Positions 1 to 8,766 of a stretch of DNA of 34,076 nucleotides are shown here, one piece after another. The notes under the pieces were generated by a model. It saw only the letters and a program-made list of their open reading frames with translations. It was not told the origin of the DNA and searched no databases. A program made the position numbers and the translations under genes. Source of the DNA: Candidatus Chryseopegocella kryptomonas (GTDB taxonomy: Bacteria; Bacteroidota; Ignavibacteria; Kryptoniales; Kryptoniaceae); assembly GCF_001536065.1 (NCBI RefSeq), contig NZ_CZVW01000020.1, positions 1 through 34,076 of the forward strand, in the 5' to 3' direction. Position 1 is the stretch's first letter; each line of letters opens with the position of its first letter.

Positions 1-800
1 AAGGAAGCAAGGTTAAAAAGGGCGATTTACTTGTGAAAGTTGATGATTCGGAACTTCAAGCACAACTTTTGAAAACTCAGTATCAGAAAAAACTTGCGGA
101 GGAAAAAGAATTCAGGCAGAGAATGTTGCTTGAGAAAGAAGCGATAAGCAGACAGGAATACGATATTGCACGCACAGAACTTAACACGCTTGAAGCGGAA
201 ATTCAACTCATAAAAGCAAGGATAGATAAAACAGAAATAAGAGCTCCATTTGACGGCGTCATTGGTTTAAGATATGTAAGCGAAGGAAGTTACATCTCGC
301 CTGCGACGAAAATTTCAACTTTGCAAAATATAGACACTTTGAAAATTGAATTTGCTATCCCGGAAAAATATATGAAACTTGTCAATGTCGGGGATAAAAT
401 TAATTTCAAGGTTCAGGGCTCAGACAAAGTATATAGCGCTGTGATTTATGCCGTTGACCCCAAAATAGACCCAACAACGAGAACTCTTCAAGCCAGAGCA
501 ATCTTCCCAAATAAAAATTATGAGATTTTGCCCGGAGCATTCGCAGAAATTGAAGTCATACTTGAAGAAATACCCGATGCAATTTTGATCCCGGCAGAGG
601 CATTAATACCAAGTGCGGAAGGAAGTAAAGTTTTTGTCTATAGCGATGGAAAAGCTTTTGAAAGAAAAGTTGAGCCGGGAATAAGAACCGAAAGATTTGT
701 TGAAATTAAATCGGGTCTAAGAAGCAAAGACACAGTTCTTACAACAGGGCTTCTGCAACTTAAATCGGGTTTCAAAGTCAGAATAACTCAATTTGAATAA
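1..800 (+). CDS. RND efflux membrane fusion protein (HlyD/AcrA family), 5' end outside the window
   Basis: Periplasmic adaptor that links an inner-membrane RND pump to an outer-membrane channel. The reading frame is open from base 3, and the first visible residues (G-S-K-V-K-K-G-D-L-L-V-K-V-D) are the end of a biotinyl-lipoyl half-motif, so the N-terminal signal and first half-motif lie upstream of the window. A short coiled-coil hairpin follows (Q-A-Q-L-L-K to E-A-E-I-Q-L-I-K), then the second lipoyl half (I-R-A-P-F-D-G-V-I-G). Beta-barrel and membrane-proximal domains complete it, with the usual P-G-A-F-A-E-I-E-V segment. The hairpin is short, as in many RND-type adaptors. The RND pump gene begins 23 nt downstream, so the two are almost certainly co-transcribed. 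The GTG at 33 is an internal codon, not a start. Substrate cannot be inferred. Confidence 0.93.
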   Translation, partial: GSKVKKGDLLVKVDDSELQAQLLKTQYQKKLAEEKEFRQRMLLEKEAISRQEYDIARTELNTLEAEIQLIKARIDKTEIRAPFDGVIGLRYVSEGSYISPATKISTLQNIDTLKIEFAIPEKYMKLVNVGDKINFKVQGSDKVYSAVIYAVDPKIDPTTRTLQARAIFPNKNYEILPGAFAEIEVILEEIPDAILIPAEALIPSAEGSKVFVYSDGKAFERKVEPGIRTERFVEIKSGLRSKDTVLTTGLLQLKSGFKVRITQFE

Positions 801-810
801 AATCTAAAAT

Positions 811-816
811 GGAGAT
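811..816 (+). promoter_or_regulatory. Ribosome binding site that sets the RND pump start at 824
   Basis: GGAGAT lies 7 nt before the ATG at 824. An in-frame ATG at 809 would place this purine run inside the coding sequence and has no Shine-Dalgarno of its own. The protein therefore most likely begins M-G-L-S-S-L-S-I, the normal N-terminus of an RND pump just ahead of transmembrane helix 1. Confidence 0.7.
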
Positions 817-823
817 AGATCCT

Positions 824-3800
824 ATGGGGCTTTCATCTCTTAGCATAAGGAGACCAGTTCTCTCAATTGTGATGTCTCTTGTTATTTTGATCTTCGGAAT
901 AATATCATATTTTTATCTCGGCGTAAGAGAATATCCAGCCGTTGACCCGCCAGTTATAACTGTTACAACAAGTTATCCCGGAGCAAATCCAGATATCGTT
1001 GAATCACAAATAACAGAGCCACTTGAAGAATCAATAAGTGGTATCGCAGGGATAAGAACTTTAACATCAGTAAGCAGTTATGGGATGAGCACGATAAGGG
1101 TTGAATTTACAGTTGATCAAGACCTTGAAGCAGCTGCAAATGATGTCAGAGATAGAGTTTCAAGAGCGATGCGTTTACTCCCACCAGATGTTGATCCGCC
1201 GATAGTTCAAAAATCAGACGCCAACGCTTTCCCTATCATAGTTTTGACTGTTCAAAGTGATAAAAGAAGTTTGCTTGAATTAACGGATATAGCAAATAAC
1301 ATTTTCAAAGAACGATTGCAGACAATCCCGGGTGTGAGCGAAATACGAATCTGGGGCGAGAAAAAATACTCAATGAGAATATGGATGGATCCTGTCAAAC
1401 TTGCTGCATATCATCTAACTCCAATTGATGTTAGAAATGCGCTTTTAAGAGAAAATGTTGAACTCCCCGCTGGGCGTATTGAAGGAAGAACAACAGAATT
1501 GACAATTAGAACAATCGGTCGCCTTCAAACTCCAGAAGAATTCAATAACTTAATCATAAAAGAATCGGAAGGCAAAATCATAAGATTAAGAGACATTGGC
1601 TATGCTGAACTTGCACCTGAAAATATAAGAACAATAATGAAAGGTAAGGGTGGAATTCCGCAAGTTGGCGTTGCGATTGTTCCACAGCCCGGAGCAAATC
1701 ACATAAACATCGCAAACGAATTTTATAAAAGAATTGAACAAATCAAAAAAGAAATCCCAGAAGATATACAACTTGGAATTGGCTTTGACACAACAAAATA
1801 CATAAAACAATCGGTTTCAGAAGTAAGAGAAACAATTTTTATCGCATTTGGTCTTGTCGTGGTTATTATTTTCTTTTTCCTTCGTGAATGGAGAGCAACA
1901 CTTATCCCAATACTTGCGATCCCAGTTTCATTGATAGGTGCATTTTTCATAATGTATCTTGCAAATTTCTCAATCAATGTGCTTACTCTTCTCGGGATTG
2001 TTCTCGCAATTGGTATGGTCGTTGACGATGCAATTGTCGTGCTTGAAAACATTTATTCAAAAATTGAAAGAGGGCTCAATCCATACGAAGCTGGCATAAG
2101 AGGAACAAAAGAGATATTCTTTGCGGTAATAGCAACAACGATTGCGCTTGTTGCAGTTTTCATGCCAGTTATTTTTATTCAAGGTTTCACAGGAAAATTG
2201 TTCCGTGAATTTGGAGTTGTAATTGCTGGTTCGGTTATCATATCATCTTTCGTCGCTTTAACTCTTTCACCAATGTTGAGCGTAAAATTTTTGAAAAGAG
2301 AACATTCAAAATTTTATTTAAAGACCGAGCCATTTTTCAAAAAATTGATGAATCTTTACAGAGCATCGCTTGAAAAATTTATGGAAAAAAGATGGCTTGC
2401 GTTTGTGATAATGGGCATCGCAGCAATAGCGATTGTCGTCTTTGGACTTAATTTGTCTTCCGAGCTTGCACCACTTGAAGACAGAGGAATGTTAAGTATA
2501 AATGCAACTGCTCCAGAGGGAACATCATATTATCAAATGAGCAAATATATGGATGAACTTTTGCAACTTGTAGAGACAAATGTCCCAGAAGCTGAAGCAA
2601 TTTTCTCAATAACTTCACCAACATGGAGAGGAACAGGTGCAAATACTGGTTTTATGCGAATTAGATTAACAGAGCGAGATAAAAGACAAAGAAGTCAGCA
2701 GGAAATTGCTGACGATTTGTCAAAAAAATTGAGACAATTAACGGGAATTAGAGCGTTTGTCACACAGGATCAAAGCATTGGCGTCGCAAGGGGTGGTCTC
2801 CCGGTTCAATTCGTAATTCAAGCACCAAACTTTGAAAAGTTAAAACAATTCCTTCCAAAATTTCTTGATGAGGCAAGCAAACGCCCAGAATTTACAATCG
2901 TTGATGTTGATCTTAAATTCAACAAACCTGAATTAAAAGTCAAAGTAAATCGTGAACGAGCAAAGGCACTTGGCGTCTCAGTCGCAGATGTTGCTCAAAC
3001 CCTCCAGCTTGCTTACAGCGAACAACGCTGGGGATTTTTCACAATCGGTGGAAAACAATATCAGGTTATCGGCTCAATTCTAAAAGAAAATGCCGAAAAA
3101 CCGGCGGATTTGAAATCAATTTATGTCAGAAACAATGAAGGGAAATTAATTCAGCTTGACAATTTGATAACTACGGAAGAAGAAGCAAATCCGCCTCAAC
3201 TTTATAGATTTAATCGTTATATCTCCGCAACTGTCTCCGCAGGACTTGCCCCCGGAAAAACTATCGGAGATGGAATTAAAGCAATGGAAGAGGTTGCAAA
3301 CAAAGTTCTTGATGAAACATTTTCAACTGACCTAAGCGGTCCATCAAGAGATTACGCAGAAAGTTCATCAAGTTTGGCTTTCGTTATGTTTCTTGCCCTT
3401 ATCTTAACTTATCTTGTTCTTGCAGGACAATTTGAAAGTTTCCTTGACCCGCTTATAATAATGTTCACAGTTCCACTTGCTCTTGCAGGTGCTCTTTTCT
3501 CACTCTGGTATTTTAATCAAACGCTCAACATATTCAGTCAAATCGGACAAATTATGCTCGTTGGTCTTGTCACGAAAAATGGAATTTTAATCGTTGAATT
3601 TGCAAATCAAAGAAAAGCAATGGGACTTTCAAAAATTGAAGCAGTAAAAGATGCAGCTGCGCAACGTTTTAGACCAATACTTATGACAAGCTTGACAACT
3701 ATCCTCGCCTTCGTCCCAGTAGCACTTGCTCTCGGTGCTGGAGCTGAAAGCCGAAAATCAATGGGTATAGCTGTAATAGGCGGGATGCTATTCTCAACCA

Positions 3801-3949
3801 TCTTAACACTCTATGTTATACCAGCGATTTATTCCTACCTTTCAAAAGAGAGAAAGGAAACAATTCAAATTGAAGAGAAACCATCTGAAATTGAACTTGC
3901 AAAGGTTGAAAACGCTGAAAGCGATGAGATAAAACAAGTTGCAAAGTAA
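824..3949 (+). CDS. HAE1-family RND efflux pump, inner-membrane subunit
   Basis: Proton-driven drug/solute exporter of the AcrB/MexB superfamily, 1041 aa, the full family length. Visible features are helix 1 (P-V-L-S-I-V-M-S-L-V), porter-domain motifs (Y-P-G-A-N-P; T-E-P-L-E-E-S), and helix 4 with the paired acidic residues of the proton relay (G-M-V-V-D-D-A-I-V-V, about residues 401-402 from this start). Helix 10 carries the conserved lysine (L-V-T-K-N-G-I-L-I-V-E-F), and the C-terminal half shows the R-F-R-P-I-L-M-T motif. The relay looks complete, so the pump should be active. The start is placed at 824 because of the upstream GGAGAT. The adaptor gene ends 23 nt upstream and a TolC-like channel starts 20 nt downstream, giving a complete three-part pump. 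Charge pattern and lack of metal-binding motifs favour the HAE1 (hydrophobe) group over the heavy-metal group; the substrate is unknown. Confidence 0.96.
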   Translation: MGLSSLSIRRPVLSIVMSLVILIFGIISYFYLGVREYPAVDPPVITVTTSYPGANPDIVESQITEPLEESISGIAGIRTLTSVSSYGMSTIRVEFTVDQDLEAAANDVRDRVSRAMRLLPPDVDPPIVQKSDANAFPIIVLTVQSDKRSLLELTDIANNIFKERLQTIPGVSEIRIWGEKKYSMRIWMDPVKLAAYHLTPIDVRNALLRENVELPAGRIEGRTTELTIRTIGRLQTPEEFNNLIIKESEGKIIRLRDIGYAELAPENIRTIMKGKGGIPQVGVAIVPQPGANHINIANEFYKRIEQIKKEIPEDIQLGIGFDTTKYIKQSVSEVRETIFIAFGLVVVIIFFFLREWRATLIPILAIPVSLIGAFFIMYLANFSINVLTLLGIVLAIGMVVDDAIVVLENIYSKIERGLNPYEAGIRGTKEIFFAVIATTIALVAVFMPVIFIQGFTGKLFREFGVVIAGSVIISSFVALTLSPMLSVKFLKREHSKFYLKTEPFFKKLMNLYRASLEKFMEKRWLAFVIMGIAAIAIVVFGLNLSSELAPLEDRGMLSINATAPEGTSYYQMSKYMDELLQLVETNVPEAEAIFSITSPTWRGTGANTGFMRIRLTERDKRQRSQQEIADDLSKKLRQLTGIRAFVTQDQSIGVARGGLPVQFVIQAPNFEKLKQFLPKFLDEASKRPEFTIVDVDLKFNKPELKVKVNRERAKALGVSVADVAQTLQLAYSEQRWGFFTIGGKQYQVIGSILKENAEKPADLKSIYVRNNEGKLIQLDNLITTEEEANPPQLYRFNRYISATVSAGLAPGKTIGDGIKAMEEVANKVLDETFSTDLSGPSRDYAESSSSLAFVMFLALILTYLVLAGQFESFLDPLIIMFTVPLALAGALFSLWYFNQTLNIFSQIGQIMLVGLVTKNGILIVEFANQRKAMGLSKIEAVKDAAAQRFRPILMTSLTTILAFVPVALALGAGAESRKSMGIAVIGGMLFSTILTLYVIPAIYSYLSKERKETIQIEEKPSEIELAKVENAESDEIKQVAK

Positions 3950-3969
3950 AACAAAATTTTTCGCAAGAT

Positions 3970-5265
3970 ATGAAAAAGTTTATCTTCGGAATTTTAATTC
4001 TTCTTTCACTTGCAAACGCCCAAGAAATCCTCACACTTGAAGAAGCGATAAATCTTGCGTTGAAAAACAATCACGATATAAAAATTTCAAAAAATACATT
4101 TGAAATCGCTTTAAACAATTACTCACTTGGCAATGCTGGATTTCTGCCGACAATTGATGTAAGTTCGGGCTATACGAAAAGTTCCAACAATACAAGACAA
4201 GAATACTTCGACGGAAGATCAATAAATAGAACAGGTGCGTTGTCAAACTCTTTAAATCTTGGTGTTACATTGAACTGGACAATTTTTGACGGATTCGCAA
4301 ATTACAACAATTACAGAAAACTCAAAGAGACAAAAGAACTGGCTCAAACTTCAACTCTTGCAACATCTGAAGACATCATTGCAAATGTTATGCTGGCTTA
4401 CTATGACATTTTAAGACAAAAGGAAATTTTGAAAACTTTAAAAGAAAACATAGCAATCTCCGAACAGCGTGTCAAAATAGCGGAAGAAAAATATAAAGTT
4501 GGAACTGGTTCAAAAACTGAACTTCTACAAGCAAAAGCGGATTTGAATGCAGATCAAAATTCTCTTTTGAGACAGGAAATTGAATTAAAAAATGCAAAAG
4601 TTAATTTAAACCTTCTTCTTGGGCGAAATCCAAACATTGACTTTGATATTTCGGATACAATTAATCTTAAAAATCTTTCGTTTGATGAATTGAGAGCGAA
4701 AGCGTTTGAAAATAATCGTTCTATGCTCATTGCAAAGGCAAACAAAGAAATAGCAAAGTTAAATTTCAACGGGATAAAATCAAGATTTCTCCCAAAAATT
4801 AATTTCTTTATCGGCTACAACTTCACTCGCTCAAACTCGCAAGCAGGTTTCATCGCATTAAACCAGAATCTTGGATTTAATTACGGATTAAATTTTTCAT
4901 TCAACATTTTCAACGGATTCAACAGCGTCAGAGAATATGAAAACTCTCAATTTGAAGTTTTAAACTCCGAGATAAGATATGAACAGGTCAAAAACAACAT
5001 TGAAGCACAACTTTTGAAACTTTATGAGAGTTATAAAACGAGTTTGCGGTTAATTGAACTTGAAAAAGAAAATCTTGAAATAGCCCGTGAAAATGTTGAG
5101 ATCGCAATTGAAAGGTATCGTCTTGGGGTTCTAACTCCGCTTGAATTAAGAGAAGCACAAAAAACATACATTGATGCTGAAAGCCGTTTGATTTCAGCAC
5201 TTTATCAAGCGAAGGTCGCCGAAATAAATCTTTTGAAATTAAGCGGTCAATTGATAAATTTCTAA
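3970..5265 (+). CDS. TolC-like outer membrane efflux channel (RND pump operon)
   Basis: Outer-membrane exit duct for the RND pump encoded just upstream, 431 aa. A cleavable signal peptide is visible (M-K-K-F-I-F-G-I-L-I-L-L-S-L-A-N-A), ending near residue 17. Two outer-membrane-efflux repeats follow. Each starts with a helix like L-T-L-E-E-A-I-N-L-A-L-K-N-N and contains long helices rich in Ala, Gln and Glu (for example A-E-E-K-Y-K-V-G-T-G-S and A-I-E-R-Y-R-L-G-V-L-T), the typical TolC repeat signature. Beta-strand segments lie between them (F-I-G-Y-N-F-T-R and its counterpart). Only 20 nt separate it from the pump gene. A second TolC-like gene at 10816-12150 belongs to the ABC-type pump, so each pump has its own channel. 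Confidence 0.94.
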   Translation: MKKFIFGILILLSLANAQEILTLEEAINLALKNNHDIKISKNTFEIALNNYSLGNAGFLPTIDVSSGYTKSSNNTRQEYFDGRSINRTGALSNSLNLGVTLNWTIFDGFANYNNYRKLKETKELAQTSTLATSEDIIANVMLAYYDILRQKEILKTLKENIAISEQRVKIAEEKYKVGTGSKTELLQAKADLNADQNSLLRQEIELKNAKVNLNLLLGRNPNIDFDISDTINLKNLSFDELRAKAFENNRSMLIAKANKEIAKLNFNGIKSRFLPKINFFIGYNFTRSNSQAGFIALNQNLGFNYGLNFSFNIFNGFNSVREYENSQFEVLNSEIRYEQVKNNIEAQLLKLYESYKTSLRLIELEKENLEIARENVEIAIERYRLGVLTPLELREAQKTYIDAESRLISALYQAKVAEINLLKLSGQLINF

Positions 5266-5269
5266 AAAA

Positions 5270-5275
5270 AGGAGG
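5270..5275 (+). promoter_or_regulatory. Full-consensus ribosome binding site for the GYD gene
   Basis: AGGAGG with a 7-nt spacer before the ATG at 5283. It is the best match to the anti-Shine-Dalgarno in the window and lies in the 17-nt gap after the TolC-like gene. It suggests stronger translation of the small GYD protein than of the pump genes it follows. Confidence 0.75.
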
Positions 5276-5282
5276 TTTAAAA

Positions 5283-5567
5283 ATGGCGACTTATTTTCTC
5301 TTCGGAAAATATACACACGAAGCAATGAAAGGAATGTCCCCTGAAAGAACAGCAGAAGCAAACAAACTGATTGAAAAGTTTGGAGGCAAAGTCAAAGAAA
5401 TCTATGCATTGTTTGGTGAGATTGACCTTGTGATAATTGCTGAATTTCCCGGAAATTCTGAAGCGATGAAAGCATCAATTGCTTTATCCAAATTGACAAA
5501 CATATCGTTTAAAACTGCGCCGGCTTTAAGCGTTGAAGAATTTGACAAATTGATAACTGAACTGTAA
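5283..5567 (+). CDS. GYD domain protein
   Basis: Small soluble protein of 94 aa with no signal peptide, matching the GYD family in length and layout. It opens with a strand M-A-T-Y-F-L-F-G-K-Y, then a helix containing S-P-E-R-T-A-E-A-N-K-L-I-E-K. The family's central strand pair follows (G-G-K-V-K-E-I-Y-A-L-F-G-E-I-D-L-V-I-I-A-E), with G-E-I-D at the usual G-x-Y-D position, then a helix with A-S-I-A-L-S-K-L. The fold is expected to be a ferredoxin-like dimeric alpha-beta barrel. The biochemical role of GYD proteins is not established. It is the fourth gene of the RND pump operon, 17 nt after the channel gene, with the strongest ribosome binding site here. It may be a ligand-sensing or accessory protein for the pump, but the location is the only evidence for that. 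Confidence 0.85.
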   Translation: MATYFLFGKYTHEAMKGMSPERTAEANKLIEKFGGKVKEIYALFGEIDLVIIAEFPGNSEAMKASIALSKLTNISFKTAPALSVEEFDKLITEL

Positions 5568-5591
5568 AAATCTAAATTAACGCTTTTATTG

Positions 5592-6242
5592 ATGAGAAAA
5601 TTTTGCTTTGCGTTAATTCTTTTGTCTTTGCTTCAAACTTTGAACGCTCAAACTATTGAGATAGATACTGTTGAAATATCAAAGCCAATTGAAATTGACA
5701 CTTCAAATTCCGAGATAACATTTGGGAAAATTTTTCTCATAACATCTGCTGTTATAGGAATTCCATTTACAACGGGACTTGTTTTGTTAAGTTTATCCCC
5801 GCCGTCGTATGTTTTAATTCAAAAAGATGAAAACTTTTATCACGGTTTTGGGTTTGAGACATCAATTGGATTTGGAGATTCAACAAGGTTTAGATTTTCG
5901 GATTATAGATTCATCTTTCAATTTTCTTTGATTAAAAATTTCAAAAGTAGATTTTTATTGGGCTTAAACAAAGATGTGGCGTTGAAAAGATTTGGACAAG
6001 CTGGGATTTTTGGCGTTGGCACTTCAATGGGTTTTTTCTTCTGGACGAACTTCAAAAATTTTTCAGCATCGGGAATTGAAATATCACTTTGGCTTGGGAA
6101 TGCGATGAATGTCCCGTATATTTTGCTTTTCCCTCAGCATCACTTATTTATAAAATTCAGAAGCGGAGTTGAACTTTGGTCGGGTAAGAAAGTAAACGAA
6201 ATAAATATCGGATTCTCAAGCTCAATCACGCTCAAAAAATAA
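5592..6242 (+). CDS. Secreted or envelope hypothetical protein
   Basis: I do not recognise this 216-aa protein. It starts with a clear signal peptide (M-R-K-F-C-F-A-L-I-L-L-S-L-L-Q-T-L-N-A-Q). A short Thr/Ile/Glu-rich segment follows (I-E-I-D-T-V-E-I-S), then one hydrophobic stretch near residues 45-70 (I-F-L-I-T-S-A-V-I-G-I-P-F). The rest is rich in alternating aromatic and glycine residues (F-G-F-E-T-S-I-G-F-G; G-I-F-G-V-G-T-S-M-G-F), like strands of a small outer-membrane beta-barrel. The ATG at 5592 is preferred over the in-frame TTG three bases earlier; no Shine-Dalgarno is visible. It lies 24 nt after the GYD gene and ends 1 nt before the stop of a convergent ABC permease gene, with no terminator between them. 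Confidence 0.7.
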   Translation: MRKFCFALILLSLLQTLNAQTIEIDTVEISKPIEIDTSNSEITFGKIFLITSAVIGIPFTTGLVLLSLSPPSYVLIQKDENFYHGFGFETSIGFGDSTRFRFSDYRFIFQFSLIKNFKSRFLLGLNKDVALKRFGQAGIFGVGTSMGFFFWTNFKNFSASGIEISLWLGNAMNVPYILLFPQHHLFIKFRSGVELWSGKKVNEINIGFSSSITLKK

Positions 6243-6243
6243 A

Positions 6244-7503
6244 TCACTCATACCTCAACGACTCAACTGGGTCAACGCTTGCTGCTTTCCACGCTGGATA
6301 AACTCCGAAAACTATCCCAACAAAAGAACAAATTAAAAATCCGATAACAACCCAATCATAAGGTATCAACGGAGAAACTTTCAATATAAGCGCAAGAACA
6401 TTGCCACCTATTACCCCAAGAATTATTCCGATTATTCCACCGAACTGACTCAATGCAACCGCTTCAAATAAAAATTGAGTTAAAATGTTTCTTTTAGTAG
6501 CCCCAACAGCTTTTCTTATCCCTATTTCACGGGTTCTTTCCGTCACAGAAACAAGCATTATGTTCATTATTCCAACGCCTGCTGCAATAAGTGCAATCAA
6601 ACTCACAACAAAAGCACCGACTCTTAAAGCAAATGTTAAGTCGTTAAATTGTTTTATAAGTGTTTCATTTGAAAAAATCTCAAAATCGTTTTCAGCACCT
6701 GGTGGAACTTTTCTCGCAACTCTCAAAAGCGAAGTTACTTCCTCAACCGTCGCATCGTAAAGTTCCTGACTTTTCGCCTTAACAAGGATTGATAAACTTC
6801 TATCCTTGCCATATAAATTCAAAAAAGTTGTCAAAGGAATTGCAACAAAATTATCAACGCTACTTCCAAATAACCCGCCCTTCTCTTTTATGACACCAAC
6901 AACGGTAAAATCATAACCATCAATTTTAATCTTTTTTCCAACTGGATCGGTATTCGGGAAAAGTTTCTTTGCAACATTTGCTCCAAGAACTGCAATAAAT
7001 CTTGAAAACTCAAGGTCATCATCAAAAAATGCTCTGCCTTCTGAAATAACCCAATCGTTTGCGATGAAACTTCCGGGCATTACTCCATAAATGAAGATAT
7101 TCGGATTTGTCTTGACATCACGATATTGAACGATTTTAGGCCCTGTTACCCCTTCAATTGCGACAATTTCTGGTAAGGTCGCATTCTGAACGACAAACAT
7201 TGCTTGTTCATAAGTTATATCTTTCCTATTTCTGTATTTAGCCCAGGCTCTGCGACCACCAATATTAACGGCAGGATATTTTTGGATTTGAAATGTATTT
7301 GAACCAAGAAAACTTAAAGAACTTTCAACGCTCTTTTGAAGAACTTTTACACCCGTCATCACAACTATTATTGAAAAAACTCCAACAACTATTCCAAGCA
7401 AAGTTAAAAACGATCTTAACTTGTTCGCTTTAATTGAATCCCACACCATATTCAAACTCTCAATTGTCTCAAACCAGAGAATTTTCCAACCGCTTGATGG
7501 CAT
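6244..7503 (-). CDS. MacB-like ABC transporter permease (second of two)
   Basis: Inner-membrane subunit of a type VII (mechanotransmission) ABC transporter, 419 aa. Topology fits the MacB/LolCE fold. There is one helix near residues 31-52 (F-L-T-L-L-G-I-V-V-G-V-F), a large periplasmic MacB-type core (about 55-280), then three C-terminal helices forming the FtsX domain. The FtsX motif E-R-T-R-E-I-G-I-R-K-A-V-G-A-T is intact, and the protein ends D-P-V-E-S-L-R-Y-E. The ATPase is a separate protein (8767-9474), unlike the fused E. coli MacB. The other permease lies 20 nt upstream and shares the same motifs and C-terminal end but a different periplasmic core, so the pair probably forms a heterodimer. 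No Shine-Dalgarno is evident. It is the last gene of the pump operon and its stop nearly touches a convergent gene. Confidence 0.92.
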   Translation of the reverse strand: MPSSGWKILWFETIESLNMVWDSIKANKLRSFLTLLGIVVGVFSIIVVMTGVKVLQKSVESSLSFLGSNTFQIQKYPAVNIGGRRAWAKYRNRKDITYEQAMFVVQNATLPEIVAIEGVTGPKIVQYRDVKTNPNIFIYGVMPGSFIANDWVISEGRAFFDDDLEFSRFIAVLGANVAKKLFPNTDPVGKKIKIDGYDFTVVGVIKEKGGLFGSSVDNFVAIPLTTFLNLYGKDRSLSILVKAKSQELYDATVEEVTSLLRVARKVPPGAENDFEIFSNETLIKQFNDLTFALRVGAFVVSLIALIAAGVGIMNIMLVSVTERTREIGIRKAVGATKRNILTQFLFEAVALSQFGGIIGIILGVIGGNVLALILKVSPLIPYDWVVIGFLICSFVGIVFGVYPAWKAASVDPVESLRYE

Positions 7504-7523
7504 TTGAAATTGAAAATTTTGTT

Positions 7524-8747
7524 TTATTCGTATCTTAATGATTCAACTGGATCAACTTTTGACGCTTTGTAAGCAGGTATAAATCCAGAAACAACGCCGA
7601 CAAAAATTGAAATTAAAATCGCCATAAAAGCAACCCACAACGGAAGCGAAGTCGGTATGACCTGATCAACCACAAACCCAAGCAAAATGGCAAAAATCAA
7701 ACCTATAATTCCGCCAAGAAGACCGATCAAAATCGCTTCAATTAGAAATTGCAAAAGAATTGCTCTTTGCGTTGCTCCAACCGCTTTCCGTATCCCTATT
7801 TCTTTTGTTCTTTCCTTAACAGATACAAACATTATGTTCATAATGCCAATCCCACCAACGATCAAAGATAAGATAGTAATCCCAATCCCAACCGTTCCTA
7901 TTACCCCAACCGTTTGATTATAAGCGTTTAATAACAATTCCTGTCTATTTATCGCAAAATCATCTTCCTCCCACGGTTTTAATCTTCTCAATGCTCGCAT
8001 TATCCCTCTCAATTCTTCTCTTGCTTCCTCTATCTCGTTTATATCTTTGACTTTAACAGCAATTGACGCACCAAACCTCCACGGAAACATTCTCACAAAC
8101 TGCCCAACTGGAATATAAACTCTGTCATCAAGCGACTCAATGCCAAGAAATTTCCCTTGCTTCTCAAAAACACCAACAACTCTAAATGTTCTCCCTGCAA
8201 TTTTAATTTCTTTTCCAATTGGATTAATGTTAGTAAAAAGTTTTTCCGCTATCTCCGCACCAATCACACAAACAGGTCTTTCCGCTTTTACTTCAACTTC
8301 GGTCATAAATCTACCTGATTCAATCGCCATTCCAGATGTGTAAATAAATTCCTCGGTTGTCCCAATTACAGGTATGTTTTCAAGCACATTACTTCCGTAT
8401 CTTACAGTTGACGATGCAAAGATTGTTGGTGCAACTGCTAATGCATAAGTTGATCTTTCTTTTATCTCACTTGCAAATTTAATCTGAATCTCACGCCTGT
8501 TTCTATATTTCCACCAATCTTCGCCAGCAAACCATGGCCATTTTTGAACATAAAGCACATCTGCTCCAATTGCTGAAATACTTCTCTCAAACGCTCCTCT
8601 TAATCCTTCAATCGTCATATTCATCAATGTGACTGAAACGATTCCAATTATAATGCCAAGCGTGGTTAGAGAAGAACGAAGTTTATGCGCAAGTATTGAT
8701 TGAAGTGCGACTTTAAAACTTTCTTTTAGATAAAGCGAAAATTTCAT
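7524..8747 (-). CDS. MacB-like ABC transporter permease (first of two)
   Basis: Paralogue of the following permease, 407 aa, same topology. The N-terminal helix follows H-K-L-R-S-S-L-T-T-L-G-I-I-I-G. A periplasmic MacB-core domain comes next, then three C-terminal helices with the FtsX motif E-R-T-K-E-I-G-I-R-K-A-V-G-A-T-Q-R, ending D-P-V-E-S-L-R-Y-E. The periplasmic part carries a Trp-rich stretch (Q-K-W-P-W-F-A-G-E-D-W-W-K-Y-R-N-R-R) that the second permease replaces with a shorter version (R-R-A-W-A-K-Y-R-N-R). Members of this family extrude or transfer substrates from the periplasmic side, such as lipoproteins, macrolides or peptides, without transport through the membrane domain. The gene starts 19 nt after the ATPase gene ends, consistent with one operon. 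Confidence 0.92.
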   Translation of the reverse strand: MKFSLYLKESFKVALQSILAHKLRSSLTTLGIIIGIVSVTLMNMTIEGLRGAFERSISAIGADVLYVQKWPWFAGEDWWKYRNRREIQIKFASEIKERSTYALAVAPTIFASSTVRYGSNVLENIPVIGTTEEFIYTSGMAIESGRFMTEVEVKAERPVCVIGAEIAEKLFTNINPIGKEIKIAGRTFRVVGVFEKQGKFLGIESLDDRVYIPVGQFVRMFPWRFGASIAVKVKDINEIEEAREELRGIMRALRRLKPWEEDDFAINRQELLLNAYNQTVGVIGTVGIGITILSLIVGGIGIMNIMFVSVKERTKEIGIRKAVGATQRAILLQFLIEAILIGLLGGIIGLIFAILLGFVVDQVIPTSLPLWVAFMAILISIFVGVVSGFIPAYKASKVDPVESLRYE

Positions 8748-8766
8748 TGCGAAAAGTTTCTTTTAT

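Noticed and set aside
1723-2052. Open frame of 109 aa on the minus strand within the RND pump gene
   Set aside because: It lies opposite a strongly conserved coding region (helix 4 and porter domain), has no start signal, and its residue content is that of an antisense shadow.
6485-6760. Plus-strand frame of 91 aa opposite the second ABC permease
   Set aside because: The permease frame on the other strand has the FtsX motif and full family length. The plus-strand translation is a low-complexity shadow.
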